Origin: Tetracladium setigerum
Lineage: Eukaryota; Ascomycota; Leotiomycetes; Helotiales
NCBI GenBank assembly: GCA_031472005.1
Contig: PZJY01000001.1
Span: 806,001 to 870,000, forward strand
Direction: 5' to 3'
DNA: 64,000 nucleotides
Shown: one piece after another, positions 23,741-36,673 of the stretch
Position numbering within the stretch: position 1 is the stretch's first letter
How the letters are laid out: each line of letters starts with the position of its first letter
Position numbers and translations under genes: made by a program
Notes under the pieces: generated by a model
Databases searched by the model: none
Told to the model about the DNA's origin: nothing
What the model saw: the letters and a program-made list of their open reading frames with translations, nothing else

Positions 23741-25508
23741 ATGGAACAAAGTACTTTAGATTTGCGAGATGGCGAAGAGATCAAACCATACAAGATACAC
23801 GTGAGTTTGCTAACGTTCCTTTCGGCGGTCTAGAGCTGTCTCACGCCCGCCAGGTAGCTGCTGTCAGACAGAGCTAACATCTTTATTTCGACCACAGGTT
23901 TCACGAAATATCTAGATCTCACGAAGAAGAAACTTGAATTGACGAGACTACCACATGAGCTGCTACTTCCGAGGGCAAGGGAATGGGAATATGGAACACC
24001 CAAGAGCGAGATTGAACCGCTGGTTGATTTCTGGTAAGTCTTGCATATCTCATTCGTTACTATATATTTAGATAGTGCCATCTAGATCTCGAAATATGAT
24101 GCGCTAACCAATATCTTCACATAATTACAGGTTAGAACATTATTCCTGGCGCACGCGCGAAGCAACACTCAACACCACTCTCCCCCAATACCGCACCGCT
24201 ATCTCCCTACCCGCAAACCCTCACCCTATCCGCCTGCACTTCATCCACATCAAATCACCCCACGCCCACGCCCTTCCTCTCCTCCTCCTCCCCTCCTTCC
24301 CCAACCCCAACCTCTCCCCCCTCCTCACACCCCTCTTCGCTCCCCTCACCACTCCATCCGACCTAACAATCACCCAGCCATTCCACCTCATAATCCCATC
24401 CATCCCCGGCCTCGGCTTCAGCGATGCCTTCCAAACCGATGAGAACCTGCTCACGCAGACGGCGGAACTATTCGATATCCTGATGAGAGAAAGGTTAGGC
24501 TATGAATTCTACATCACTTCGGCCACTGGGTCCGGGAGGGCAAGTCCAGCGGGGATAGACTACCACCTCGCTCGTCTCCTCGGTTCCAACCACTTTGAAA
24601 GTTGTCTGGGTGTGCATCTCATCGAACCGATTGTCGAGAGACCGCGCGTGGGAAGTTGGGCATGGACGAAGTTCGCCGCAGCGAGGTTCTTCCACGCGAA
24701 TGCTTTTGGGTATACGGCAGGTGATTTTCACGCCTTGAGAGAGGGGAGTTCAAGGTCACTTTCAAAGTCACGTACCAGCTCTCGTGGTGATGGGAAAGTA
24801 AGAACAGGATTTGGCGCCGTGGGCATGCTTGGTCTCCGCGAACCCAACACCCTCGCCTACGCCCTCTGCGACTCTCCTGTCGGACTACTAAGTCTCGTCT
24901 GCAGCGCTTTACGGAAAGTAAGCCCATCGCACAAACTAAACAGTGAAGAAATCATCGATGTTACACAACTAGCATGGCTACCAGGTCCGGAAGCTGGAAT
25001 GAGATTTTGGAGCGCAGCTGCCGAGGAGGTCAAACTTTTCTCTTCATCTTCATCTCCCTCTTCCACTTTGAAACCAGCCCGGGGGAAAAATGGCAAGAAA
25101 GGAACGAAGAAGACAAGAGTAGCAGTAACCGTCTTCGACGAAGAAGAAGATGGATATATCTGTCCAGCATGGGTGCAGAATGGCGGCGCCTTTGAAGTGT
25201 TGTTTGCGCAGAGAGTAAAAGGAAAGGCGGGGTTGGTTGCGTATGAGAGGAGTGTGGTCGTGATTGATGGTGTGCGAGGCTTGGCTAGTAGCGTGCAGAA
25301 AGTTGATGCGAGGTTGAGGTTGAGTGGGCTGGAGAGTGTAGTTGTTGGTGGTGGTGGTGGAGGAGGGGAGACAACTATTCTTGAGCAACGGGAAAGGGAA
25401 GGAGAACATGAGCAGCGAGGTGTTCGTGAGGAAGATCATGGCGAGGAAGATTTAGGTCAGTGGGAGGTGGAATCGCCGGATACGGTTGTTGATGTCAGAA
25501 TGGTGTGA
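23741..25508 (+). CDS. Epoxide-hydrolase-like protein, probably inactive
   Basis: N-terminal epoxide-hydrolase (EHN) domain: EIKPYKIH, then FTKYLDLTKKKLELTRLPHE and WEYGTPKSEIEPLVDFWLEHYSWR, then an alpha/beta-hydrolase-like core. IIPSIPGLGFSDAF matches the PSLPGYGFSD strand of the family. But the oxyanion motif HGWPG reads LLLPSFPNP, and the nucleophile elbow (GGDWG in active enzymes) reads ITSATGSGRASPAG, with no Asp. The C-terminal 150 residues are Lys/Ser/Gly/Glu-rich. Two introns: the second joins DF(W) to LEHYSW cleanly (TG/GTAAGT); at the first, the spliced frame at 23898-23901 is off by one base, as if a T were missing. It follows HID1 in tandem. Confidence 0.75.
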
Positions 25509-26559
25509 GGTGGGTTGTGAGATGGTAGATTTGTGGACGTGCTGAACCTCCCTTGGTTCTGGTGGTTGTTGTTTTCTTTTTTGGGAGGGTTTGGGTGCAC
25601 GACTTTTGACTCTGGTGTGCTGCTGGCTGGGGTTTTCGGCGTGACGATTTATGGATACCACGATACACGATTTGATATTCAGAGATACCAGGTTTTTTGC
25701 TTTTGTTTTTCATCTGCTTATCATTTTTTTTTGGACATTTCGCAGTTGGAGCAGATTCAGATGAGCAGTTCGTATGCTGCAGGGTGTGGCTGTCTGTTTG
25801 GCTGTCTGACTGGCTGCACACCGGTTGTGTAAGTAGGTAGATAGTTCAAGATGGACAAAAAGCTCAGAGCTAGAGAGTGGTGTTTGTGATGGAAGAATAC
25901 CTATAATGGAACATGTAATAGAGAACATAAATAGTAATATGAGGATAATGTGTTGTTCGTTGAATCGCAAGCAATATCTGTATCTATGGACGATGGAAAG
26001 TAAGGTAGATCAAGAGAACCTTCGAAGTTTATAAAATGCTCATTAAATAATTACAAGTATTTGTCATTAGTGGTGTGGTATAATCTCCCTCTCCTCTCTC
26101 TCTCGTCTCTAACAGACAGAAGCAGTGCAACATCAATCTCCCAACGAAACAAAAGGTCCCTCATCTAACAAAAAGTAAAGTAAAAAAAAAATTCATAATC
26201 TTAATGTCATTTATCAAAACCCTTCCCTCCCTTCCATGGCCCTAATAATGCATCCTCTTTCTTCATCAAGAAAGAAACAAAAAGAACGCCATTGAGCTGT
26301 CCCTTATATATACCAGCCCATCTACGCTCAAACGTGTATATATACACAACTCCTTCCCATTTTCAAAAACGAAAACCCCGAAAAGAAAACTCCGAAGCCA
26401 ATTGTGCCAGGCTTTGCACTCATTAGGTAACATAAATCGTATATTTTTTTGGGAAAAGAAAAAGAAAAAGGACTTCGTAGAGAAATCTCGCTTCTTCCCG
26501 TAGCAAATTGCTGATTGTTGGTGAGCGAGAACTGAGCAAATACAGTAATTCTGATCGAA
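25509..26559. other. Convergent 3' gap, epoxide-hydrolase-like / histidine kinase
   Basis: About 1 kb between convergent stops. T-rich then A-rich sequence with pyrimidine CTCTCC runs near 26088-26105. No gene is seen. Confidence 0.5.
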
Positions 26560-29500
26560 TCACTCACTCAACCCACTCGGAAGCGGAGCACTATGACTCC
26601 TCTCATGAACAAGCGTCTCCCTCGCTTTACCACCCACACACCACTTCTCAATCTCAGGAATAAGTTCACCAATCCTAAACGGTTTCGTAACAACACTGTC
26701 CACGCCCGCCTCCTGCGCCGTCTTCATCTGCTCCGGTCGCGCATTCGCCGTAACGGCAATAACAGGCAGATGACAGATGAATCTCCCCTCCGATTGCAGC
26801 TGTCTGATCTTTCTAACGCAGGTCAAACCATCCATGACTGGCATTTCGATATCCATGAGGATGACTGAGAGCGGGATGCCAGAGATGGTTTTGGAGAACC
26901 AGAATTGTGAGCTTTCGAGGAATGCGAGGGCTTCGAGGCCGTGGTTGGCTACGTGGACTGTACATCCCGCGAGTGTGAGTTGTTTGACGAGAACGCGTTG
27001 GTTTACGAGATTGTCCTCGACGACTAGGACGTGCTTGATTATGGACGAATGGCCAATTGAGGCTTTCGAGCTCTCTGACTTTTGCGGTTTGGCTGTGCGG
27101 ATTGCAGGCGCTGAGGTAACGGATGCTGTCCCTATGCTGGAGGAGGAGGGTGGATACTATCTTGAATTGCTAAAAGCGCTTTATTTGTCAAGATTCGCGT
27201 TTCCTCGGCGATCTTGTTGACTGAGAGAGGGCTCAAACTGAGTTTGGTTGTTGGTTCCTTGGCTCGTCGGGTTCGGACGTAAAATGCAAATGTGCTGCCG
27301 CTTCCTGCTGTACTTGACATGCCGATTTGGCCTCCTTGGAGTTCTGTGAGTCTTCGAGAAATAAAAAGTCCCAGTCCCGAACCACCATATTGAATATGGG
27401 TTTTTGGAGAGCTTTGAGAGAATCGCTTGAAGAGGAAGTTCCGTTCAAGTTCATCAAGACCTCGTCCTGTATCTTTGACCTGTACGTAGAGGTAAATAGT
27501 CTCACCAGTGCCCCAAGCCGTTCCTTCGGACAAATCCCGGTGCTTTTCTCCCCTGGGAAGATACTGAACTCCTGATCGTGTCAACGGAACATCTAAGGAT
27601 GCGCCGATGGATATCTCAATTTCCTTGTTGGATTCTGACTGCGTAAATTTGATGGCGTTCGCGGTCAAGTTAATGAGGACCTGTAAGAGACGATTGGAAT
27701 CCATTTTCACCCAGTCCACAGCTAAATCCAGATACGATTGCTCGATGGTGAAAGAAAACTCGATGCCACTTTTCTTCATCTCACCGCGGAACATCTTGAT
27801 AGCTGTATTGATGACAGCAGTTGGTTGGACATCTACTGGCGTTATGACAAGTAGATCTGAGTCCAGTTTCGACAGTACCCTATTCAGAACCGAGTCAGCC
27901 TTTACCCTTTTAAAGGAGTGTTTTGGAAAAAGTTTGACTAGACCAGAGATCTGCAAACCACATGATCACAGAGACTTTGTTTGGGGGACAAGAGAGGGCA
28001 TATTTACAGTATATCGTCAATAATCCGACCCTGGTGAGATGCACACAGCAGAATTGTCTGAGCAGCATCGGCATAGCTTTCCGCAAGCTCCGCGAAGGCA
28101 GCGCTTTCTTGTGTCTCAATCGTAGAAGTAGAAGTTGCAATCCAGTCAGCGCACTGCATGATTGCGCTAAGGGGATTCCTTATTTCATGCGAGGTCATGT
28201 CGATGAAGTTTTCTTGTTGTCGTTTCAACTCGATCGCTTCAGATCGTTTCCGACTTTGGAAGCCTTCTGCCCACTTTTGTCTCGATATGTCACTGCATGA
28301 CTGTTAGCATGTTTTGTTTAGTTGTTCCAGAGGTTAATAGTGCAGATGAAAAGATATCGAGACAAAGTTCATCTTTCGAGCTGTGACGCGCGCAGCGTCC
28401 GAATAGAAGCCGCCCATCTAGATCTTAGAAAGCATCCAGCAGAAGGGACGGCTTCGATTCTTGCCCAAACCAAAAACATGGAAATGAGAAGCAGCAATAC
28501 GAAACAATTACAAAATAGAGGAACGACATATTGGACATACGTGATACATCCAAGCACACCCACAAGGTTCTGATTGGCGTCCTTCTCCGCATAAGCGGCC
28601 GCAATAATCCAAGTTGAGCCCTCTACTTTTTCTCCTCCAACAACTTCTCCTGTAGCAAAAGGTCTTTTAAGCCGCAACTCAAAATCGACAGTTTCGCCCT
28701 TCATTAGCGTTGCCCACTCCTTGTCCATAAGAGGATGATCTTGATCGTCGATTACACTGTACCAGGACATCGGCTCTAGTGCATCACGAGGGAGTTGCGT
28801 TAGGCTGGAGGGAAGGACGAACTTTTAGCATGCATAAATGTTGTAAAAGGGGGGAGTTCAACGTACTCGTAGTATTTATCATTTGCATAGATGAGCACAC
28901 CTTCCGCATCCATGTGAAACATTCCTGCAGGAGCCAGATCCGACATTCTGCGGAAACGGCTCTCAATCTCGACGGCCTCTAGCTTCTGGGTCTCGATCGT
29001 TCCGAGAGCAAGATTTTATCTTTCTCAGCCTGTTCTGAAGCGAGTCTCGATCGGCGGACTTCATCCTCGTACAGTAACGTAGACTACAGGAACAATGATC
29101 AGTATCGACAGGTCTTTTGACCAAAGGTAAACTTACTGCCATTGCGGTTGCCAGTTGCCGGCTGAGAAGTTGTATCAAGATATCATAATCTTCGTCGTAG
29201 CGTTTTCGAGGATTTACCCCGATAATCAAAAATCCCAGAACTTTCTCCGGAGATAAGCGGATTGGAAGAAAAACAGCTGCTTCGCAACGCTGATTGCCAC
29301 CCTCAATTGGAATGTCGCGGGAGAAAATTTCTGGTAGAGAACCATTCTCTGTTCGTAAGAGTGTATGTGACTCGGAATTTATGAGAGCTTTGAAATTTGG
29401 GATGAAGCCTTCCACATCATTGATTTCTGCCCTGAAATTCTTCCATCCGCTTGTTAAGTTTTCTGGAACCGCTACCGAGCCCTCCAAGTCCCAATCTTCG

Positions 29501-31253
29501 AAGCTGCAAGATGATTCTGACAATATTGACATCGTTTCGTCGGCATCTCGGCATACAGAATAAAGGAGGGCAAATGGAACGTCTGGGTTAGAGACATCAA
29601 GACCTCTTATGAGTTGATGCCAAAACTCTTCCAATTCTCGTGATGATGCCACCGCTTGATTTATTCGCAACAGAAATGTCATGCGACGTTCGGCGATGAC
29701 TTGCCTGGTAGTGTCGAAGACAGGATTGTAAAAGGCTGTTTCGCCATTCTCGAGATCAAATGGAGAAATGGCAATTGAGTAACTAAATATCTCAAGTCAG
29801 TTTTGGAAGACTGTGGCGGAAAGCTGTGTTTTTGTTTATTCCCACTGTCGAAGGAAATATCGTCTCTGTGTTAGAGGAGCAAGAAAAACAAAAGAAACAG
29901 CGTTCTCAATTTATAAGTCTTAAAATTAGACACCCCTTGAATGGACAGTTTTAAACTTGCCATAAAAGATTTCCATCGGAGAAAACCGATGGAACTCTTA
30001 GGTGAGTTCAGAAAATTGAATCGTGCCACGACTTGTCACACACACATAACAATAATTATCATCCCCCAGCCAATAAAGAGCCAAAGATTCATACGAAAGC
30101 GGCTCCGGGACTTACAAAGTCTCTTCAATATAACCATGGCGTTCGATATGAAATCTTGCATCGTCAACGATGAAGGCAGTGCCAGTTTCACAAGCCTTGT
30201 CGAATTCGGGAAGAAAGAACTCCTGAACCTCGGGCCATGCAAGTGTGAAAGGCTTTCCCATCCTGCCATTGAAACCGTGAATCAGCGTACACGCCACATA
30301 GCTCAAGTACTGCACAAATAGCCATTCGTGCAAGAAGAGGGCTTCTTGAATCACTTACATGTATGGATGCCGCTGACCGGTTACTAATTTGTAAGGTTCG
30401 TTGTAGAGCATCGTTTTATCCTTACCGCAATAAATTGCAGCTGGTCGGGGGTCTATCAACATGAAATTACACATCCTCCGCAGTAGCGGAGACCATAAGT
30501 TCATAGGTCCGATTGCTGTGCTAGCCCAGTCAAATGCCAGGAAGAAATCCGTAAACGAGGATTTGGGAACTTGAGGGTTGGGCCCAGTCATATCGAACCG
30601 CCCAAGTGGCTCATAACCCCTTGGGCCGTTCTCTCCGCAGGCGGATATGTTGGCACCTGTTCGCGGTGTGATGGGAATGCTGACATTTGCGGATCAAGCG
30701 TGTGATGCGCTGGGAAGCTCGTTGTTGGGACTCGGCCGTGAATAGGTGCCGTAGATTGTCTAGACAGTCGGGGCGCTTCGAAAGATACGGATTCCCTTCG
30801 CTTGTGTCGAGGCGAGGATTGGATCGTTCCTGTGATAACCCTCCATTTTTGGCGTATGGTTTTAGAAGTCCATAGCACATCAAGGTATGCGATCGAAGAG
30901 GCAGGTCTGTCGACTGTTTGTACCCAGTAAAGGAACGGAATAGCTTTCGCGCCTTTAAAATCTTTGCCAAAAGCTTCCAAAACCTGTCGACCAACCTCCA
31001 CTTCCTTGTGTGTTAACTCTGCCAGGCTCGCATTGTGATAAAAGAGGTCCCCGCTGGGAGAGCACCCTAAGTCAACGATAAACGTTGGCCGGTTGTCGAG
31101 GTCCAGAAAGTCGGTGAGCGCAGTGAGAGTATGTTCTTGCTCTGTCAAAGCAGGAATAGAAATCGAATCCGTCGATCCTGTCCCGGCTGTTTGGGTATCC
31201 GTTTCGAGTTTGGGTTGCTCAGTTGCGGCGCCTCCTTCCCACGATTCCCCCAT
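26560..31253 (-). CDS. Hybrid histidine kinase (PAS/GAF-HisKA-HATPase-REC)
   Basis: Two-component sensor, expected to feed an Hpt protein and then response regulators such as Ssk1/Skn7. ATG at 31253. Order: a Ser/Thr-rich N-terminus; PAS-like region (SSFTDFFLAFDWASTAIGPM...YNEPYKLVTGQRHPYM); second PAS-like part ending ETFYSIAISPFDLENG across a 333-nt intron (29783-30115); GAF-like region 28.9-29.7 kb; PAS/PAC (APAGMFHMDAEGVLIYAN...VGVLGCITDIS); H-box FIDMTSHEIRNPLSAIMQ with the phospho-His; N-box LINLTANAIKFT, G-boxes DTGRGL and GSGLGLFISRRL; C-terminal receiver HVLVVEDNLVNQRVL, phospho-Asp in LMDIEMPVMDGL, and TKPF Lys. No membrane segment is seen, so it is probably cytosolic. Three frame jumps of the one-base-lost kind: 30617-30620, 28995-29002 and 27148-27150. 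Confidence 0.85.
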
Positions 31254-33565
31254 TCTTCTTCCCTTTGAAATTGTCGATATTGGATTTCCTCCAGCACCGC
31301 TGCAATACCAATCAATTTGCGCGTGGTATCTTTCCTAATTGTTGGATTAGGACAGCTCATCCGCTGGGAGCTGGGCGCCCCTCAGCCAATTCTTCGGATC
31401 GTATTCAGGGTCTGTCTCTCTGGCGTCTGGTGGTTGCGAATGCTAGAGGGATGAATGAAGAAAACGAAGTCCTGTCGAAAAAGAAAAATATAACTTACAG
31501 GTTAGAGAGCGTATGATTGTTAGCCACATCTTTTTTTTCTTGGAGAGACGTCGTTGTCGTTCTCTCATCGCAAAGATACCCGGATCCGAGATCCTGGATG
31601 GGCAAAGGTTGGTGGTGCAATCGGCTTCTGGCCATGCTGATCTGGATCCGGCTCTGGAGTTTGGGGACTTCTTGGGAGTCTAGCCTCGGAGGACCTAGCT
31701 CGCCACAGCGTCCGCATCCACATCTCTTGTGAGGACCAATTGCTGCATTTTGACATCACAAATCCACAAAGACAGCGGCCCGGGAATAATAATAGCGAGA
31801 GAAACCCTAAATAATGCGACCAGGGCTTGGCCTCATTCCTACGTCATTATTAAGAAAAAAAATCGCTTATTGTGCGAGAAAATATTTAGATACCCAGGTA
31901 CTTAAATACCCAGGTAGGTACCACATAGGTATGGACCTAGGTACAGTACGAATACTGGTGATCAATAAGAACGGAAAGGGTGTAATTGTAAGTAGTTCCA
32001 CTAATTAAAAAAAAAATCATAATAGAATGACGGGAAATAATAGCTTTCTCAATCGTTTGGGGACAAATACTATCCCCCTCCTCTCCGAATGTAATACGGT
32101 GGGTCCAAAGTCAACTCTATTACTATGGATGGCGATACTTGACAGGCAACTTTCAGTGTAGAATGTGGTTAAGTTCAGGCCACCGTATTACATTCGGAGG
32201 GGAGGGGGATAGTAGCAAAACAATGAAGTAGAAGAATCTTGTTGTGAAAAACATTGTACGGAGTACAACAAAGGACTGGGCGCCAGCCAGGATTGGCCTC
32301 GCTCAAGAAAAACTGGACCAGGTCAGGCAAAAATACCAACAGCAGTAAAAGGAGGTAGGTAATATTACCTAACCTAGGTAGGAAAGCAGGTACCACACGC
32401 CCAGCATAGTCTTTTCACAAATGCAACTACTTAGTATCCGAAATCAGACGAATCATTCTTTAGGATGCACAAGGTGCCTGCTCTTATCTAAAAACAAAGG
32501 TTACCTACTGTTGAATTGTGATCCTTAGTTGCTCGCTTAACAAATTCCCTCTTGTTTTGTAAACAAAAGTTGTCAAAACCCGACATTTCTATGATTATAT
32601 TCTTTGGTCCAAATACTAGAGGCTACCTAGAAGAGCCAAGACAGCAAGGGAGCTAGACGTGGGAAATCAAGTTCCAGCCATATAGTGAACTTGTAGCTAT
32701 AGTTTGCCTTGCTGCCTGTGAATGAAACTTTTGAAAGGTCCTTACCCCGACAGAATTCCTTTACTATAATACACTCTCTTTTACGCCCTCAATCCAATAG
32801 TTAGGCACCTACTATGCTTCCTTTAGTCCTCTCGATACCTTTCTGTGATTCTCTGTCCTCGACCCGACATCGTTAGAATACACCATCTTTCGAACACAAC
32901 CACTTGAGAGGAGCTACCTCAGCTTGAGCGAGTTCTCTCGGCGTAGTAATCCACTACTTAATGATCTCCTGTCTTTCCAAGACAGCAACGAGGAGTAAAT
33001 GCTCGGGAAGCTAGTTCCAATTTGATCTTCTCATGATTTGGGACAGCCACTTCTTGAAGTTGAAAAAATATCCACGCCTTCACCATCACAAAGGCATCAA
33101 CACCATACTACAACACCACAAGGCATCAGCAACCACAGCACTTTGACAGCTGCGTGCAGAACAAGGAGCTCACTTGGAGGTAAGTGCGTGTGCTATTCAA
33201 TCATCTCCAAATCCTCTTCATCCTCATCAAAGCTTCCTCGCGCCCTCTGCGTAGCTCCTACGCGGACTCGCAGAGCAACCAGATATTTGACTCTGCGTCA
33301 ACAAAAGGTCAGAGGTCACGCTTGATCGAATCGCAGAGACTTGAGACCTTGTCCAAAGCTTTTGCATTCAGATCAAAGCGCTTTTGCTCTCAGCGAAGAA
33401 GCTTCGAAGAACTGCAGAGCTAAATCTCTGATCTCGTGACAGCAACGGCTCAAAGATCGCGATTGATGTGTATCTTCCGCGCGATTGATTGACTCGCTGA
33501 ATATGTAGATCATTCCCTCGAGGTTGAGCAAGCACTAACCTGGATGACAGACCACTCCAGTCACA
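31254..33565. other. Gene-poor 2.3-kb gap with MITE and TAGGTA words
   Basis: No coding region is supported. It contains the inverted-repeat element at 32068-32214 and clusters of CCTAGGTA/GGTAGGTA words at 31888-31945 and 32350-32395. The right part should be promoter and leader of the disordered-protein gene; open frames near 33.04-33.42 kb lack domains. Confidence 0.5.
32068..32214. mobile_element. MITE-like element with 33-bp TIRs and TA duplication
   Basis: Left arm 32070-32102 begins CTATCCCCCTCC and right arm 32180-32212 is its reverse complement with one mismatch (CTCTCC versus CCCTCC). Both ends are flanked by TA (32068-32069 and 32213-32214), the target duplication of Tc1/mariner-type elements. 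The 77-bp interior has no coding potential, so it would be a non-autonomous MITE. The high arm identity suggests it is fairly young. Confidence 0.85.
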
Positions 33566-36030
33566 ATGCCATACCACCCACTAGCCAAGAAAGTGGATGA
33601 GCTCTCCAAGGAGCGAAAGAGCAGTCCTTCACGGCCCAGTCCTCTGCGACGTCTTGGAACTTGGCTTAACAGAGATAGGAGTGAAGGCTCAACGATGTCA
33701 ATTCCAACGGGGAGAAATAATGAGCCAGAGGGAATGATGCGACAAGATCGAAGCCATGGTATCGGTACCAACTCTTCAGTCCAAAACACACCCACCGCCT
33801 CGAGAGGTGAGCGTCCGAAGTCCATGTCAATTGGCATGATGTATCAATGGCCAGACAGCAATATCTACCAGCCAACAGCTACACCTGAGGCGTTGTCAAT
33901 GCAAAACCGTCGAAAGTCCCTCCTAGTTGGTGCAATGGTGCAAATTAGTCCCAGCGCCCAGAGCTTCGATTCAGTCACCACAGTGGCATCCTCCATGGCC
34001 GTTAGTGAAGGAACACTAGGCTCTGGGGAGATTTCTGATGAGCAAGAAAGCACTCGCACAGTAGACTCAATGGAAGAGAGCAATGCGGAAGAGAGCAATG
34101 CGGAAGACAGACCAGACACTCCGAGTTATCGCATCCATGGACGTGATAATAATAGTCAAGATCAAGTCTCATCATCGCCATCTTGGACTGATACAGAGAT
34201 GAGCAGCAGTCAAGGCTCACCGATCATGCGCCAACGTGACAATCAAATTGATGAGGTATCACGTTATCAGAGAAAGGCGTTGGGGCGCCCACCTCGCCCG
34301 TCGTCGCGTATGAGTTCAGGTTTGTTTCGCGACGCCAAGGATATAAAGTCACTTAAGCGAGCTCTTCCAGCGCCATACGGAGACTGCACTTCGTACGCGA
34401 AGACAACATCTGAAGCTAACAACGATTTCGCATTCACGACACACACTCGCAACATGTCCAACGACACCGTAAACGCAAACATGAGCTCTACATCTCGTAG
34501 CTCGAGCGATGATGGGGATGGAGCCGTTACGCCCACTCACCGTCACCTACGTACTCAGAGTTCAACCATGGTTGCAGCTCTTGCAGACCAAGTCACATCA
34601 CTCTCCATGGGTGACAGCGAAGACTCCTCCGAAATCACAGCCTGCAATGACAGCGGACCTAGCACGCCAACCGGCTCGCACAACAATATACCAAAATCCT
34701 CAGCCAAGCTCTCTTCATCTGATGGACTTGCCGTAAACAACGACGGAGATAAGACACCAACTGACAAGAGACCTGACAAGCGTGTATCTCTGCCACCAAA
34801 GTTGACCTTGTCAGCCTTTGAATCGAACAGTGACCGATCGGACGTCAGTGGACTGGGCACCCCAAACACACCAAAGGTTCTCGGCGATGACCTTAGCATT
34901 GGCGACCTGTATGACATGGCTGCAAACTTGGCGAGATCAGCAGATCGAGACATTGGACTACCACCTACTTACCACCCTCCAACCCCACCCCGACCACAAG
35001 GCAGAGCCCGGTTGGAAGTCAAGCTCCTGGCACATTCCGCCGAGACATGTTAGCTCAAAACCCACTTGGTCTTCCTGTCTTGAGCAGAAAGCTTCTCGAA
35101 GAATATCCACCTGGCTCTTTTGGTCCAAAGTCATTCGCAGTCTCATCCAACTCATGCGTGACCTACAGTGGCTTCAGTACTCCCTCCGCCAACAATGCCA
35201 CGTCCACGGGAGGTGCCCCAAAAGTTGATCAAGGCAATGCACCCGATCGTAAGTAAAAGCTTGCCCGCCTGATCTAATTATCTCACTCTCTTATCATCCA
35301 CAGATTGCTAATAGAATATGCAGGTGAGCAAAGACTCGGGCATCAAGCCCCTCAGCCAACTACAACTGTCAGAGAGTCCATGTCAACTTCGTCAACTGCT
35401 GGCCCTACTTCCATGACTGCCTCTTCTCCTGGTGATATGATCAACTACCCCATCATCAGGGAGCCTGCCAAGCTCGATTCTCGCGAGTTGGATAAAGGCA
35501 GCAGGGAGTTCAGACTGGCAGACGGAACAATCCATAAGCCACGTGAAGTATCCGTAGGTGCGATGGAGGAACATCTTCGACAGATTATGCGCCACCAGGC
35601 AAAGACAAGCCAACAGGCCAAGACCAATCAACAGACCAAGATGGACCAACATGCAAAGACCAACCAACAGGCAAGCATGAACCAGCAGGCAAAGACGAGT
35701 CAACAGACAAAGACAAGAAAGCTGGGCGAGCCTGAGAAGTTGGGAATCTTGCAGAGATCCCAGCCAGTGAAGAGCATCAGCAGCATGAGCAATGATGAGA
35801 AGATGGAGTTGGAGCAGACGAGACAGCTGGCGAGAATCGAGAGCCAGAAGAAAAAGAAGAAGACCATGACTCCGAGCCAAAAGCTCGCCAAGGAGCAGAA
35901 GCGCTACCTTGACAGAAAGGCGGCGGAGGAGGCAGAAGCCACGATGGAGGAGGAGGAGGAGGAGGAGAAGAACGAGGAGGAGACCGGGGCTCACCCTGGA
36001 AAGAAGGATGGACCTTCAAAGGAGGAATGA
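33566..36030 (+). CDS. Fungal disordered protein with QQAKT repeats
   Basis: I do not recognise the family. ATG at 33566 (MPYHPLAKKVDELSKERKSS). The N-terminal 480 residues are rich in Ser, Thr, Asp and Pro with many S/T-P sites (NTPTASRGERP, TPTDKRPDKRVSLPPKL) and no clear domain. After a frame jump at the CCC of 35007-35009 (conserved-looking continuation GTFRRDMLAQNPLGLPVLS), an intron (GTAAGT...ATGCAG, about 35250-35323) leads to an exon with seven 6-residue repeats and a Lys/Glu-rich coiled-coil tail ending KKDGPSKEE. No signal peptide or membrane segment. The many proline-directed phospho-sites suggest a regulated cytoplasmic or cytoskeletal protein, but that is only an inference. Confidence 0.7.
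35593..35718 (+). repeat. Seven 18-bp coding repeats (QQAKTS/N)
   Basis: Seven consecutive 18-nt units at 35593, 35611, 35629, 35647, 35665, 35683 and 35701 encode HQAKTS, QQAKTN, QQTKMD, QHAKTN, QQASMN, QQAKTS and QQTKTR. They are diverged, so this is an old expansion. Confidence 0.9.
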
Positions 36031-36673
36031 ACCTTGGAAGGTGGTAGCATACCATCCATCCTTCTTTCCAGGAGAGTCTCGAGAACTGGGGGATGGAAGC
36101 TACGGCTTTGTTAGTTGTTGGATTGTACGATATTGCGAGGTTGGTTTGATGGGGAGATTCATTAGGGAGTTATTTTTAGTATTTCTGGCCAGTACATGCC
36201 AATATTGCGTTGCTTTTTCCATTTTCTAGACATAGACGAACAGTTGACGAGTTTACGATGAGACGATGAGACGACAAGACGACGGGTACGAAGTATAGCG
36301 AGAAGAAGATACAGAAGCTCTTGAGGACTTAGATAATAAGAACACATTAATGGAATTAATTTTTAATAATCCTCGAGACCAGCGAAGTTGTGAAATTGCG
36401 AGTTTGTAGAAATTGTGATGGACGTGGAAGTGAAGTGTCGTACGTGTGAAGTTAGAAAGTGGCAACACGAAAAATCGCGTGCACGTGCCACATCGCGTCG
36501 ACCGTTTCGTGAGATTCCCTGCCGCTCCCTCATACTTCTCCTATTTCCTCAACAACCATTTGCATTCTTTCCACAAATTGTGTGGGAAGTCGAAGACCGA
36601 CTGATCTTGGGAAATTGTTAGGAGTCCTGTTCATCTTATCAAAGCTATCCAAATCCCATCGAACACCGCGAAG
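36031..36673. promoter_or_regulatory. MSH6 promoter region
   Basis: A 643-bp tandem gap. Two TCGCGT words at 36475-36480 and 36493-36498 flank a GCACGTGCC E-box-like palindrome, 176-199 bp upstream of the MSH6 ATG. Confidence 0.4.

Noticed and set aside
29783..30115. Separate small gene inside the histidine kinase locus
   Set aside because: The stretch is best read as a long intron: flanking exons join as IEETF-YSIAISPF in frame, as expected for the family.
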